Below, piece after piece: positions 51,930 to 61,189 of a stretch of DNA of 64,000 nt (position 1 is the stretch's first letter; every line of letters starts with the position of its first letter). Origin of the DNA: Bhargavaea ginsengi (lineage in GTDB: Bacteria; Bacillota; Bacilli; Bacillales_A; Planococcaceae); NCBI RefSeq assembly GCF_900109165.1, contig NZ_FNZF01000001.1:611376-675375 (forward strand), written 5' to 3'. The notes beneath the pieces are model-generated. The model ran no database searches and was not told the origin of the DNA. It saw only the letters and a list, made by a program, of their open reading frames with translations. Made by a program: the position numbers and the translations under genes.

Positions 51930-52832
51930 TCAAACCGTATGCACTGTCTTCGCCGGACCCGCCTTCATGACCTGCCCCGGGAGTTCATATCCCAGAATCT
52001 CCTGCATTCTTCCGGCTGTGCCGATCAGCCCTTCCAGATCGGCACCTGTTTCCACATCCATCAGCTCGAGCATATGGGCGACATCGTCCAACGCGACATT
52101 GCCGCTTGCTCCCGGAGCAAACGGGCAGCCGCCGATTCCGCCGAGCGCGGCATCAAAGTGCCGGATGCCTTCCTGGTAGCCCGCGATCAGATTCGCGAGG
52201 CCCATGCCCCGAGTATTATGCAGATGCAGGGCAAAGCGCTGTTCCGGGAAGCGTGCGGAAAGTGTACGGACAAATTCCGTCACCTGTTTGGGATTGGCCA
52301 TGCCCGTCGTGTCACAGAGTGTGATCTGAGACAGACCCATATCGGCGACCTTTTCGATCACTGCCTGCACTTTGTCGACAGGGTACAGCCCTTCAAATGG
52401 GCAGCCGAATGTCGTCCCGAGACTCAGGACGATACGTTCAGGGGAAAACACGCCTGTGATTTCATTCAGCTGGCCCAAAGATTCCTCCACGGTCCTGCGC
52501 ACATTTTTCTGGTTGTGCGTTTCGCTGATCGACAGAACAAAGTTAATCTTGTCCGCTCCGGCTTCGCGAGCCAGCTCCGCGCCTTTCAGGTTGGGCACAA
52601 GGACGATAATTTCTGCATCCCCGCGGTTAATGCGTGCCAGCACTTCCTTGGCATCCTTTAATTGAGGCACCGCCTTCGGTGAAACGAATGAAGTCGCTTC
52701 AAGTCGCTTGACTCCTGATGCGAGGATTCCGTTCAGGATTTCCACTTTCCTGTCGGTCGGAATCCATTCCTTCTCCATCTGGAACCCATCCCGTCCGGTC
52801 ACATCAGTCAGCACGGCTTCAGGATTTGCCAT
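51930..52832 (-). CDS. Hydroxymethylglutaryl-CoA lyase family protein
   Basis: 300 residues. TIM-barrel lyase with DVTGRDGFQMEKEW, the metal-binding HLHNTRGMGLAN and the catalytic loop GIGGCPFAPGASGN with the essential Cys. Cleaves HMG-CoA to acetyl-CoA and acetoacetate in leucine breakdown, or a related 3-hydroxy-acyl-CoA. Last gene of a six-gene operon with a CoA-transferase, so the likely route is acid import, CoA activation and C-C cleavage. It overlaps the flavin reductase gene by 14 bases. Confidence 0.93.
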   Translation of the reverse strand: MANPEAVLTDVTGRDGFQMEKEWIPTDRKVEILNGILASGVKRLEATSFVSPKAVPQLKDAKEVLARINRGDAEIIVLVPNLKGAELAREAGADKINFVLSISETHNQKNVRRTVEESLGQLNEITGVFSPERIVLSLGTTFGCPFEGLYPVDKVQAVIEKVADMGLSQITLCDTTGMANPKQVTEFVRTLSARFPEQRFALHLHNTRGMGLANLIAGYQEGIRHFDAALGGIGGCPFAPGASGNVALDDVAHMLELMDVETGADLEGLIGTAGRMQEILGYELPGQVMKAGPAKTVHTV

Positions 52833-53445
52833 TCAGCACGCCCCCTTTCACTTTCGGCAATTTATAAAACTCTTTCATCTCCGCATAGCCGCCCGCAAGC
52901 CGGCCAAGCGGATTCAGCCGGTCGAGGTCCACTTTATACGGCTCCACATAGTACTCTTCCTGTATATGATAATTCACGACTTTTCCGAGAATCAGATGAT
53001 CCGACCCGAGATCGGTGATCCGGTCCAACTCAAGCTCAAACGAGATTGGAGCCTCGCCCACCCTAGGTACACCGGTCACTGTATCGAGCACGCCAGTCAG
53101 CCCCGCCATTTCGAATTCATCCACTTCGGGCGCATGATTTAGTGATGTCTCATGCATCGCTTCCCCAAGGTCAGCGCCAAGGATATTAATCACATACTTC
53201 GACGTATCCCGTATATTCCGGAGCGTGTCTTTTACGGTCCCTTTTCTTTCCCCTACTCCGGGTCCGATCGAAATACAAAGCATCGGCGGTTTTCTCGATG
53301 CCACCGTGAAGAAACTGAAAGGGGCCAGGTTCCGGTTCCCATCCGTATCAATGGTAGATACCCAGGCGATGGGTCTAGGCACCACTGCTCCAGTCATCAG
53401 TTTGTAAGCGTCTTTTGTTTCGAGCGTTCGCAAATCAATCTGCAT
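52819..53445 (-). CDS. Flavin reductase family (FMN-binding split barrel) protein
   Basis: 208 residues. Family blocks TGAVVPRPIAWVSTID, LAPFSFFTVASRKPPML and a later CISIGPG are present. Members are FMN-dependent reductases or partners of monooxygenases. In this operon no monooxygenase is seen, so its step is unclear. AAGGAGG lies five bases before the ATG and it overlaps both neighbours. Confidence 0.88.
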   Translation of the reverse strand: MQIDLRTLETKDAYKLMTGAVVPRPIAWVSTIDTDGNRNLAPFSFFTVASRKPPMLCISIGPGVGERKGTVKDTLRNIRDTSKYVINILGADLGEAMHETSLNHAPEVDEFEMAGLTGVLDTVTGVPRVGEAPISFELELDRITDLGSDHLILGKVVNYHIQEEYYVEPYKVDLDRLNPLGRLAGGYAEMKEFYKLPKVKGGVLNGKS

Positions 53446-54682
53446 GGGCTGCCTCCTTAGGTCTTTGTTGTTTTTCTATTCCCGATGCCAGCTTCAGTGA
53501 AATCAGCACCAACATCAACAGAGCCAGCAGGAACCACCAGGCGTACTGGAAGGAATGGCTGATATCCACCATCATCCCGAACAGGGGCGGAACAAAAAGT
53601 ACGCCACATGACCCGATGGTAAGAGTAAACCCTGTCGACAATCCGACACGTTCCTTTGGTACCACTTCAGTTGCACTGTTCATCCAGATTCCGTTATAGC
53701 CTGCTATGCAGAAACCGAGCACTGCGGCAATAACGGCCAGTACATAGTAAGGTGTTCCCGCCGGCAAAATGCTGATCAGGGTGATGAATACCGCTGAAAT
53801 CAGCGTGACCAGGATCAGGATGATGATCCGCCTGGACTGGAACAGGGTGTCACTGATGATGCCCCACCCGATCCGGCCAAGCGAACCGGCCACCTCTGAT
53901 ATGACCAACAAGCCGGCCGCGGCGGTCAGGCTGATGCCGATAAATTCATGACTATAAATGACCAGATACGTATTGAAGGTCATCTGGATTCCGGTCAGTC
54001 CCATTGCGGCGAGACTGATCAGCAGAAGGGGACGGTTTTTCGCGACATCCGATAAGCCCGAAAACAGGTTCTTCCAACCGCGTTCCTTCGCGGATACCCG
54101 GCCAATTCCCGCTGGCTCCTTATAGAAAAAGGATGCCAGCAAGCCTCCGGTAATCAGCAGGACAGCCGAAGTCAGGATTGAAATTTTCCATCCGTATGCC
54201 TCACCGAGCGGCAACAGGATAATCGCTGCAAGAGCGGAACCGAAAGTCACACCCATCTGTTTGATCCCCATCGCGATTCCCCGCTTCTCCGGAAACCAGA
54301 AGAAAATCCCCTTGTTCGCTGTCGGATGCATTGCCCCGTATCCCAGTCCTGCCACGGTGATGCACAATAGCACAAATCCGAAATATGGCAGCAGGGACAT
54401 GGCGACAAACGCTCCGGTTACGCAGGTTGCCACCAGGATGAGCATCGTTCTCGAAGAAACCGTGTCTGACAAATAGCCGGATGGAATGGCAATCATCGCC
54501 TGCCCGAGAAAGAGGGCAGCCGTCAGCATGCCGATCTGCGAGTTGGTCAGGTTCAGGTCATATCCGATCAATATACTGAGTGGCGCAATGCTGCGCCCCG
54601 CAAATGCCACTAATATCTGCACAACAAGCAACCACAGCAACATCGTCCACGATTGCCTTAACACAATAGAATGGGATCCCAT
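53435..54682 (-). CDS. MFS transporter
   Basis: 415 residues and 12 spans. The loop after span 2 has GYLSDTVSSRTMLI, a variant of the MFS GxxxDRxGRR motif, and PTANKGIFFWFPEKRGIAMG is typical of the oxalate/formate-like group. Likely imports an organic acid used by the operon. AAGGAG precedes the ATG. The operon also carries a sodium symporter. Confidence 0.9.
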   Translation of the reverse strand: MGSHSIVLRQSWTMLLWLLVVQILVAFAGRSIAPLSILIGYDLNLTNSQIGMLTAALFLGQAMIAIPSGYLSDTVSSRTMLILVATCVTGAFVAMSLLPYFGFVLLCITVAGLGYGAMHPTANKGIFFWFPEKRGIAMGIKQMGVTFGSALAAIILLPLGEAYGWKISILTSAVLLITGGLLASFFYKEPAGIGRVSAKERGWKNLFSGLSDVAKNRPLLLISLAAMGLTGIQMTFNTYLVIYSHEFIGISLTAAAGLLVISEVAGSLGRIGWGIISDTLFQSRRIIILILVTLISAVFITLISILPAGTPYYVLAVIAAVLGFCIAGYNGIWMNSATEVVPKERVGLSTGFTLTIGSCGVLFVPPLFGMMVDISHSFQYAWWFLLALLMLVLISLKLASGIEKQQRPKEAAHAD

Positions 54683-54694
54683 CCCTTCATCTCC

Positions 54695-56209
54695 TTAGTT
54701 CTGGGTCGGCATCCTTGTAAGAGCCGGTGCCGCCACTTCCTCATCATCTTCTTCAGCTGAAGGGACGAGGATGGAGCCGACGACCGCAACGAGGAAGTTC
54801 AGTGCCAGCCCGATGACTCCGCCATGGATTCCCATGACCGTTTTATGGCCTGTCCATGTCATCAGTCCGGCGACGACCGCACCGAGAAGCATTCCCCAAA
54901 ACACCGGCTTCGCGGCCATCTTCTTCCAGTAAATGCCGAGCACAAATGCCGGGAACACCTGCACGAGCAGCTCGAACTTCAGAACGAAGATTTCATACAG
55001 GGTGCCCGGAGGATTCCAGGCAATCCAGAGAAGAAGCGAGATCACGACAACGCCTGCGATTTTTCCGACCATCAGTTTCTTCTTTTCAGGTGCAGTCGGA
55101 TTGATATATTTTCCGTACAAATCGTTCGAGACGATCGAAGAGAAGCTGAGAAGGACCGAGTCTGCAGTGGAGATGATTGCCGCGACGATGGCACCGAAGA
55201 AGATAATCATGACCCAGTAGAAGAATCCGTTGATTCCGGCAATTTCATTAGCCAGAAGTCCGACCAGCTGCTCAGACCCCGCTGTGTCCAGACCCGGAAT
55301 AACGACGATTCCGATCAGGCCGATGAACAGGACGAGACCCGTCGTGATCGGCGGCATCCACGCCATGCGGGCAAACGACCTTTTCAGTGTCCGCTCGCTT
55401 TTCGAAGCGAATATCCGCTGGACAGCATGCGGATAGATGGCAGCTCCGAACCCGACCAGAAGCAGCATGCTGAACCAGTTGATTGATGTGGTGAGGTCCG
55501 GCACACCGACAAGACCCGGATCAACGTTCGCGATGCTTTCGGTGATCGTCCCGATTTTTCCTCCCGCCAGATAAATGGCACCGATCAGGAAGATAACAAC
55601 CCCGACCATGAGGACAACCCCCTGCATGACATCGGTAAAGGCGACAGCACGCATGCCACCCATCCACTCATAGGCCAGCATGACAAGGATGAATCCGACA
55701 ACTGCCACCTGGTAAGGAATTGTGCCGCCAGTCAGGCTGGTGACTGCATGGCCGATCGCGACCAGTTGTTCCAAGAGATAGTTGCCCAGTCCCCAAAGCA
55801 TAAGGAAAATCGCCAGGATCGTGACCCGCTTCGATTTGAAGCGATGGCTCAGCCAGTCGGAAGGCGTGATGAAGTTATACTTTTTGCCCAGTACATACAT
55901 CCTCGGTGCAAAGAGAAGGTAGATCCCGATGATGATGGTCATAAAGGAAATCGACTGCAGCCAGGTCAACCCGGTCCGGTAAGCCGACGGCGCATATCCG
56001 ACAATCGTGTTTCCGCTGTACTGTGTGGCATATAGAGTGAAGAACAGCGCGATAATCCCGAGGTTCCGGCCGGCAAGATAGTAATTGCTGAGACTGTTAT
56101 TGACCGTTTTATCAGAACGCCCGGCGAACCAGCCGATCGCAAGCATGATGACCGCATAGGCGACGAGGATGATGACCCCGTCCAGGCCCGCAAACTTGAG
56201 TTCTGTCAT
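54695..56209 (-). CDS. Sodium:solute symporter (SSS family)
   Basis: 504 residues and about 13 spans. The core motifs YLAGRNLGIIALFFTLYATQYSG, MGGMRAVAFTDVMQGVVL and ISTADSVLLSFSSIVSNDLYG are complete, with the Na2-site serines. It brings in an organic acid or amino acid with sodium. Start overlaps the DUF3311 stop (ATGA), the usual pairing for this subfamily. Confidence 0.92.
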   Translation of the reverse strand: MTELKFAGLDGVIILVAYAVIMLAIGWFAGRSDKTVNNSLSNYYLAGRNLGIIALFFTLYATQYSGNTIVGYAPSAYRTGLTWLQSISFMTIIIGIYLLFAPRMYVLGKKYNFITPSDWLSHRFKSKRVTILAIFLMLWGLGNYLLEQLVAIGHAVTSLTGGTIPYQVAVVGFILVMLAYEWMGGMRAVAFTDVMQGVVLMVGVVIFLIGAIYLAGGKIGTITESIANVDPGLVGVPDLTTSINWFSMLLLVGFGAAIYPHAVQRIFASKSERTLKRSFARMAWMPPITTGLVLFIGLIGIVVIPGLDTAGSEQLVGLLANEIAGINGFFYWVMIIFFGAIVAAIISTADSVLLSFSSIVSNDLYGKYINPTAPEKKKLMVGKIAGVVVISLLLWIAWNPPGTLYEIFVLKFELLVQVFPAFVLGIYWKKMAAKPVFWGMLLGAVVAGLMTWTGHKTVMGIHGGVIGLALNFLVAVVGSILVPSAEEDDEEVAAPALTRMPTQN

Positions 56210-56469
56210 TCTGCCGCTCCCCCTTCCCGCTGCTCCTGCTCTTCTTCATCTTCTACAAGGTTCCACTGCGTCATCGTGACCCAATACAGGTAACCGCTCA
56301 GGACAAGTGATGCAACCAGGATGATCAATGCCCAGTATGGCAATCCGAACACCAAAGGATAGATGTCCCCCACCGGAAAATACCACGGAACATTTGCCAG
56401 AACGATCAGCACCAGTCCGATCCAGATCCACTTTTTCCGGATCGGCTCTTTGATAGATTTGGAATTCAT
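56206..56469 (-). CDS. DUF3311 small membrane partner of the symporter
   Basis: 87 residues, two spans (IWIGLVLIVLANVPWYFPV and YWALIILVASLVLSGYLY) and an acidic tail. DUF3311 genes regularly precede SSS symporter genes; it is likely an accessory subunit. AGGAG lies seven bases before ATG 56469. Overlaps the symporter start. Confidence 0.8.
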   Translation of the reverse strand: MNSKSIKEPIRKKWIWIGLVLIVLANVPWYFPVGDIYPLVFGLPYWALIILVASLVLSGYLYWVTMTQWNLVEDEEEQEQREGGAAE

Positions 56470-56554
56470 ATACTCTCTCCTCATCAGAATTTTCCCCTGT
56501 ACCCTTCGGTCCGTTTTCTTGGTGCAGATCTGGCTGAAGATCGACCTTATGCGA

Positions 56555-57817
56555 TCAGATGATATTCTTTTGTTTTAGTTCTTCCAGCTTCTCTTCGTCG
56601 TACTCCAAAAGCTTTCCGTAGACTGCCGCATTATCTTTGCCTACTGACTCGGCCCCTACATGCTTGACTCCCCCTGGCGTCCTGCTGAGCTTCGGTACAA
56701 TGCCCGGCATCGGGAACTCGCCCAAGGTAGGATGCTCGGTCTTGATGATCATTTCCCGCGCCGCGTAGTGCGGGTCTTCCACAATATCCTTCGCGGAATA
56801 GATCAGTCCTGACGGCACGCCATGCTCTTCAAGAAGTGCAAGGATCTCTTTGGAATCCAGGCTCTTCGTCCATTCCTCAATCAGTGCATCCAGCTGTTTC
56901 TGGTTTTCTCCGCGTGCCAGATGGGTTGCATACCGCCCGTCTTCCGCCAGCTCCGGCTGTCCCATCGCCTCGCATAGTCTCCTGAACACGCCGTCTGCGT
57001 TGGCTCCGATGACGACATAGGTTTTGTCTTTCGTGAAGTAAATATTGGACGGCGCCACTCCCGGAAGGACGTTGCCCATGCGTTCACGGATATAGCCTGC
57101 AAGAAGATAATCCGGAATGAGACTTTCCATGACGGCAAAGACCGATTCATAGATGGCCGTATCGACCACTTGCCCTTTGCCTGACTGGTGGCGCTCCTGA
57201 AGGGCGACAAGCGTACCGATCGTAGCGAACAAAGCTGCCAGCGTATCACCGATGGAAATCCCGATCCGGGAAGGTGCCCTGTCTTCGAAACCGGTGACAT
57301 AGCGGATGCCGCCCATCGCTTCCCCGACACTGCCGAAACCAGCCTTTTTATGGTACGGCCCGGTCTGTCCGAACCCTGAAGTCCGTGTCATGATCAGCTT
57401 CGGGTTGATCTCGGACAGCGACTCATAGGAAAGCCCCCATTTCTCGAACGTCCCCGGCCGGAAGTTCTCGATCAGGATATCGGCCTCCGCCACGAGCTCT
57501 TTCAGAATCTCCTGACCTTCAGGCGTCCGGAGATTCAAGGTGATCGATTTCTTGTTCCGTGATTGGATCGGCCACCATAGGCCGACCCCCTCCTTCGACT
57601 TGCCCCAATTCCTCAGCGGATCGGAAACATCCGGCGCTTCAATCTTGATCACCTCAGCCCCAAAGTCACCAAGCAAACGTCCTGTAAACGGACCGGCCAG
57701 CAAGGTGCCCAGCTCCAGGACACGGATTCCCTCAAGCGGCAGCTTATGCTCTTCCGCAGAAGAATTCCCTTCCTGGGTGGAATCTGCTTCTAGTGGCTTC
57801 TCCTGAAAATGAACCAC
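56555..57817 (-). CDS. CaiB/BaiF family CoA-transferase
   Basis: 420 residues. Class III CoA-transferase with GIRVLELGTLLAGPFTGRLL-GDFGAEVIKIE, catalytic Asp region NPKLIMTRTSGFGQTGPY and a late YAKSIVEDPHYAAR-like SAKDIVEDPHYAARE. Moves CoA between carboxylic acids. First gene of the operon ending in HMG-CoA lyase. The GTG at 57817 has GGGGAT upstream; about 24 N-terminal residues precede the family core. Confidence 0.9.
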   Translation of the reverse strand: MVHFQEKPLEADSTQEGNSSAEEHKLPLEGIRVLELGTLLAGPFTGRLLGDFGAEVIKIEAPDVSDPLRNWGKSKEGVGLWWPIQSRNKKSITLNLRTPEGQEILKELVAEADILIENFRPGTFEKWGLSYESLSEINPKLIMTRTSGFGQTGPYHKKAGFGSVGEAMGGIRYVTGFEDRAPSRIGISIGDTLAALFATIGTLVALQERHQSGKGQVVDTAIYESVFAVMESLIPDYLLAGYIRERMGNVLPGVAPSNIYFTKDKTYVVIGANADGVFRRLCEAMGQPELAEDGRYATHLARGENQKQLDALIEEWTKSLDSKEILALLEEHGVPSGLIYSAKDIVEDPHYAAREMIIKTEHPTLGEFPMPGIVPKLSRTPGGVKHVGAESVGKDNAAVYGKLLEYDEEKLEELKQKNII

Positions 57818-57853
57818 GGTACCATCCCCATTCAGATAAATTTAATTTATCAA

Positions 57854-57882
57854 AAAATATCATACGGTATACAATAGGTCAA
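57854..57882 (-). promoter_or_regulatory. Promoter of the CoA-transferase operon with embedded GntR operator
   Basis: Minus-strand TTGACC (57882-57877), 17-bp spacer and TATTTT (57859-57854). The motif GTATACAAT (57867-57875) lies within the spacer, so a bound regulator would block polymerase. Confidence 0.6.
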
Positions 57883-57922
57883 TAACATTCTTAAATTTTA
57901 ATGAATTCCTTTAATAATTGAT

Positions 57923-57937
57923 TATAATGTATACAAT
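57923..57937 (+). promoter_or_regulatory. GntR gene -10 element with second GTATACAAT operator
   Basis: TATAAT (57923-57928) on the plus strand is directly followed by GTATACAAT (57929-57937), the same nine bases as in the divergent promoter 62 bp away. The -35 is weak. This fits autoregulation by the GntR protein. Confidence 0.5.
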
Positions 57938-58052
57938 TAAGGGAAAATCGGCATTCACGCATGCCAATGCTTAGGTCTTATTTCCTTTATAGCGCAGCTC
58001 GTCTACACTGGTAAAAAGACTTCTCTGTAAAATCCTTAGAAAGGAACTGCTT

Positions 58053-58730
58053 ATGAATCCATACACTTATATAAAAAACGCCATCATCGTCGGCCATTAC
58101 AAGCCGGGAACACGACTGACCGAAAAAGCGCTCGCGGACGAACTCCAGGTGAGCCGGACCCCGATCCGCGAAGCGATCAAGCAACTGGAAGTCGACGGGC
58201 TGATCACGCCATACAAAAAACGCGGCTATGTCGTAAAGTCCTTTTCAATTGAAGACATCCGCCAAATCTACAATATCCGTGCGCTGCTTGAAGGGTACGC
58301 AACCGGAGAAGCCGCTCTGAACCGTACTGAAGAGGCCCTCGGCAAAATAGCTTATAAAAACGAATTGTACCGGCAGGCCATCGACTCCCTAAACCGGGAG
58401 GACATTGAAACCATCCAACACATCCAACGGATCAACCAGGAGTTCCATAGCGAAATTTTCTTGGCTTCCGGAAACGAACACCTCATATCCATGATCGAAC
58501 GGGTTGTGGTTGTCCCGATTATTTTTCGCTCCTTTTATTGGTACGACGAACACCAATTAATGCGTTCGCTTCAGGTCCACGAGACCATCCTGAATGCCAT
58601 CCGAAACCATGAAGGTGACCGGGCAAGAGTGGCAATGGAAGAACATATTTATCAGGGGCGGGATGATGTGATAGCAGCATTGCGAAAGCAAGATATATTG
58701 TCAGATTCAACAAGTGAATCTCAGATGTAA
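58053..58730 (+). CDS. GntR family regulator (FCD domain)
   Basis: 225 residues. Winged helix with TEKALADELQVSRTPIREAIKQ-LEVDGLI, then an all-helical FCD ligand domain (YNIRALLEGYATGEAA, then HSEIFLASGNEHL with the metal-binding His, and VHETILNAIRNHEGDRARVAMEEHI). Divergent from the CoA-transferase operon and most likely its repressor, sensing the imported acid or its CoA ester. GAAAGGA precedes the ATG. Confidence 0.9.
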   Translation: MNPYTYIKNAIIVGHYKPGTRLTEKALADELQVSRTPIREAIKQLEVDGLITPYKKRGYVVKSFSIEDIRQIYNIRALLEGYATGEAALNRTEEALGKIAYKNELYRQAIDSLNREDIETIQHIQRINQEFHSEIFLASGNEHLISMIERVVVVPIIFRSFYWYDEHQLMRSLQVHETILNAIRNHEGDRARVAMEEHIYQGRDDVIAALRKQDILSDSTSESQM

Positions 58731-58733
58731 AAT

Positions 58734-58776
58734 ATGATGCCGGGCGAGAAAAAAGGTTCTTCTCACCCGGCATCAT
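58734..58776 (+). terminator. Terminator of the GntR gene
   Basis: 17-base arms (ATGATGCCGGGCGAGAA with one mismatch) around a nine-base loop, three bases after the gene. Confidence 0.8.
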
Positions 58777-58815
58777 TAAGCCTTGTATCTCACTTCTGCC
58801 CTCCCAATAAATAAA

Positions 58816-58848
58816 ACCAGGTGAGAAATTAGTTCTTTCTCACCTGGT
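58816..58848 (-). terminator. Terminator of the beta-ketoadipate operon
   Basis: A perfect 13-bp stem (ACCAGGTGAGAAA) with a seven-base loop; the minus-strand transcript ends in UUUU. It is four bases after the thiolase gene. Confidence 0.88.
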
Positions 58849-58852
58849 CTAT

Positions 58853-60049
58853 TCATTGAGCCTTCAAATTCTCCACAATCGTCGCAATTCCCATGCCGCC
58901 TGCGATGCAGAGCGTGACGAGGCCGTAGCGGCCGCCGGTGCGCTCGAGTTCATGCAGCACCTTCGTCAGAAGGATCGCGCCGGTCGCGCCGATCGGGTGG
59001 CCGAGGGCGATGGCACCGCCGTTCGGGTTGACCTTCTCGATATCGAGGCCAAGTTCATTGATGCAGGCGACCGCCTGGGCGGCGAATGCCTCGTTCAGCT
59101 CGATGACATCAAGGTCCGCGACCGTGAGGCCTGCCTGGCGCAAGGCTTTCTGCGTCGCGCCGACCGGCCCCATGCCCATGAGATCCGGCGCGCATCCGGA
59201 AGATGCCTGTGCCACGATGCGGGCTTTCGGTGTGAGGCCGTGCTGCTCCGCCGCTTCTTCGCTCATGACAAGCAGTGCCGCAGCGCCGTCGTTCCGGCCG
59301 CTGGCGTTGCCCGCGGTGACCGTGCCGCCTTCCTTGAAGACCGGCTTCAGCTTGGCGAGCTTCTCGAGGCTCGTTTCCCTCGGGTGCTCGTCCATCTTGA
59401 AGTCGATTGTCTGCTTGCGTTCCTGGACGGCATACGGGATGATTTGTTCCTCAAACCGTCCCTCCCGGATTGCAGCCGCGGTACGCTCTTGACTGAGCAG
59501 GGCGAATTCGTCCTGTTGCTCACGTGTGATGCCGTACTTTTCTGCTACGTTTTCTGCCGTCGTGCCCATGTTCAGGTTGCCGAATTCCTCGAAAGGCTGG
59601 GAACCCGGCTGGCTTTCCGTGTTCGGGTCTTTCAGCACCGTGTTTCCGGCCTTCACACCAAAGCGCACACCGCTCACATAATACGGCGCGGTGCTCATCG
59701 ACTCTGCACCGCCTGCGATGATGACATCGCTCAGGCCCATGCCGATCTGCTGGGCGGCGGAGTTGACCGCCTGCACGCCCGAACCGCACTGGCGGTGGAC
59801 GGTATAACCCGGCACGCTAGCCGGAATACCCGCCCGGAGCAGCGCAAGACGCGCAAGGTTCGACTCATCCGCGCTTTGCTTGGCCTGTCCGAGGATGACT
59901 TCTTCCACGATCTCTTTATCGATGCCCGTCCGTTCGATCAGCGCCTCCATGACGTGTGCCGCCAGGTAGTTCGCCGGCACATTTCCGAGCGAGCCGCCCA
60001 GTTTTCCGACCGCCGTACGGACGGAATCGATGATGACTGCGTTCTTCAT
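58853..60049 (-). CDS. Thiolase (acetyl-CoA acyltransferase; probable 3-oxoadipyl-CoA thiolase)
   Basis: 398 residues. Nucleophile Cys in HRQCGSGVQAVNSA, NPNGGAIALGHPIGATGA with the catalytic His and the second Cys in LCIAGGMGIA. Splits a 3-oxoacyl-CoA to acetyl-CoA and a shorter acyl-CoA. In this operon it would finish the beta-ketoadipate pathway, giving succinyl-CoA and acetyl-CoA. Its ATG overlaps the previous stop (ATGA). Confidence 0.92.
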   Translation of the reverse strand: MKNAVIIDSVRTAVGKLGGSLGNVPANYLAAHVMEALIERTGIDKEIVEEVILGQAKQSADESNLARLALLRAGIPASVPGYTVHRQCGSGVQAVNSAAQQIGMGLSDVIIAGGAESMSTAPYYVSGVRFGVKAGNTVLKDPNTESQPGSQPFEEFGNLNMGTTAENVAEKYGITREQQDEFALLSQERTAAAIREGRFEEQIIPYAVQERKQTIDFKMDEHPRETSLEKLAKLKPVFKEGGTVTAGNASGRNDGAAALLVMSEEAAEQHGLTPKARIVAQASSGCAPDLMGMGPVGATQKALRQAGLTVADLDVIELNEAFAAQAVACINELGLDIEKVNPNGGAIALGHPIGATGAILLTKVLHELERTGGRYGLVTLCIAGGMGIATIVENLKAQ

Positions 60050-61173
60050 GCAAGCACTCCTTTTTCACGTGAGTAATGCTCCACTTTTTCATGGTCGACA
60101 TCGACGCCAAAGCCGGGACCGTCCGGAACGATTACGTTAAAGTCCCTGAACTCGACCCGGTTTGTCGTGATGGAGTCCTTGAACAAAAGCGGCCCGAACA
60201 GTTCGGTGCCGAACTTCATCGGCGGCATCGTCGAATACAGCTGGACTGTCATCGCCGTGCCGAGGTCCGACTCGATCATCGTTCCGCCGTACAGGCCGAG
60301 ACCGGCAGCTTCCGCGATGCCGGCTGCCTGCTTGACCGCGGTGAGGCCGCCTGTCTTGCCGACTTTGAGTGCGATCGAGTTGCCGGCACGGTGCTTGGCG
60401 ATATGGAAGATTTCCTGGATCGATGTCGCGCCTTCGTCGGCGAGGATCGGAACCCGGTAACGGTCGGCAAGACGCGCCATCCCTTCATGGTTCCAACCCG
60501 GAAGCGGCTGTTCGATCATCGAGATGCCGCCATCCTGGAGAATCGGGATGCATTGGTTGGCCGTGTCTTCATCCCACGCCTGGTTCACATCGACCGTGAG
60601 CCTTGCCTGATCGGCTACCGCCTTCTGGATTTCAAGGACATGCCCGACGTTTTTCATCGGATCGCCCTTGCCGATCTTCAGCTTGAAGATATTGTGCCGC
60701 TTCTGACGAAGGAACTCTTTGGCTTCCTCGATGTCCTTGCCGGTGTCTCCGCTTGCCAGTGTCCACGCGACCGGCAGGCCGTCATGGATCTTGCCGCCGA
60801 ACAGCTCGTACGCCGGGATGTTCCGCTGGCGCGCGGCCAAATCGACAATCGCGCTCTCGACCAATGCCTTCGCATGCAGGTTGCCGCGGACATGCACCGA
60901 AATGTCGTGCATGATCTTGCCGAAGCGGATCGGGTCCTGCCCGATCACATGCGGCGTGAGATACGTATCGATATTCGCCTTGATCGCTTCCGGAGTGGAC
61001 TCGCCGTATGAAGCCCCTCCGATTGTCGCAATTTCCGACCAGCCTTCTCGGCCTTCCTCGTCCCTAACCCGTGCCACGACCACCGCCTGTTCAGTGATCG
61101 TATGCATCGCGAGTTGGTGGGGCCTGATCGTCGGAAGGTCCAGAATAGCCACATGAACCGATTGGATGTTCAT
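60046..61173 (-). CDS. catB: Muconate cycloisomerase (enolase superfamily)
   Basis: 375 residues. Active-site residues: K164/K166 in FKLKIG, metal ligands D195 (DVNQAW), E221 (IEQPLPG) and D246 (ADEGA), and the second Lys in ALKVGKTGG. Closes cis,cis-muconate to muconolactone in catechol breakdown. Context with a CoA-transferase, thiolase and enol-lactonase-like hydrolase supports this. ATG 61173 has GAGGGGG upstream. The catechol dioxygenase gene is not in the window. Confidence 0.85.
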   Translation of the reverse strand: MNIQSVHVAILDLPTIRPHQLAMHTITEQAVVVARVRDEEGREGWSEIATIGGASYGESTPEAIKANIDTYLTPHVIGQDPIRFGKIMHDISVHVRGNLHAKALVESAIVDLAARQRNIPAYELFGGKIHDGLPVAWTLASGDTGKDIEEAKEFLRQKRHNIFKLKIGKGDPMKNVGHVLEIQKAVADQARLTVDVNQAWDEDTANQCIPILQDGGISMIEQPLPGWNHEGMARLADRYRVPILADEGATSIQEIFHIAKHRAGNSIALKVGKTGGLTAVKQAAGIAEAAGLGLYGGTMIESDLGTAMTVQLYSTMPPMKFGTELFGPLLFKDSITTNRVEFRDFNVIVPDGPGFGVDVDHEKVEHYSREKGVLA

Positions 61174-61189
61174 TTCAACTGCCCCCTCT

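Noticed and set aside
58856-60076. 406-codon plus-strand frame opposite the thiolase
   Set aside because: Antisense shadow of a conserved thiolase; composition is His/Arg-rich and lacks motifs.
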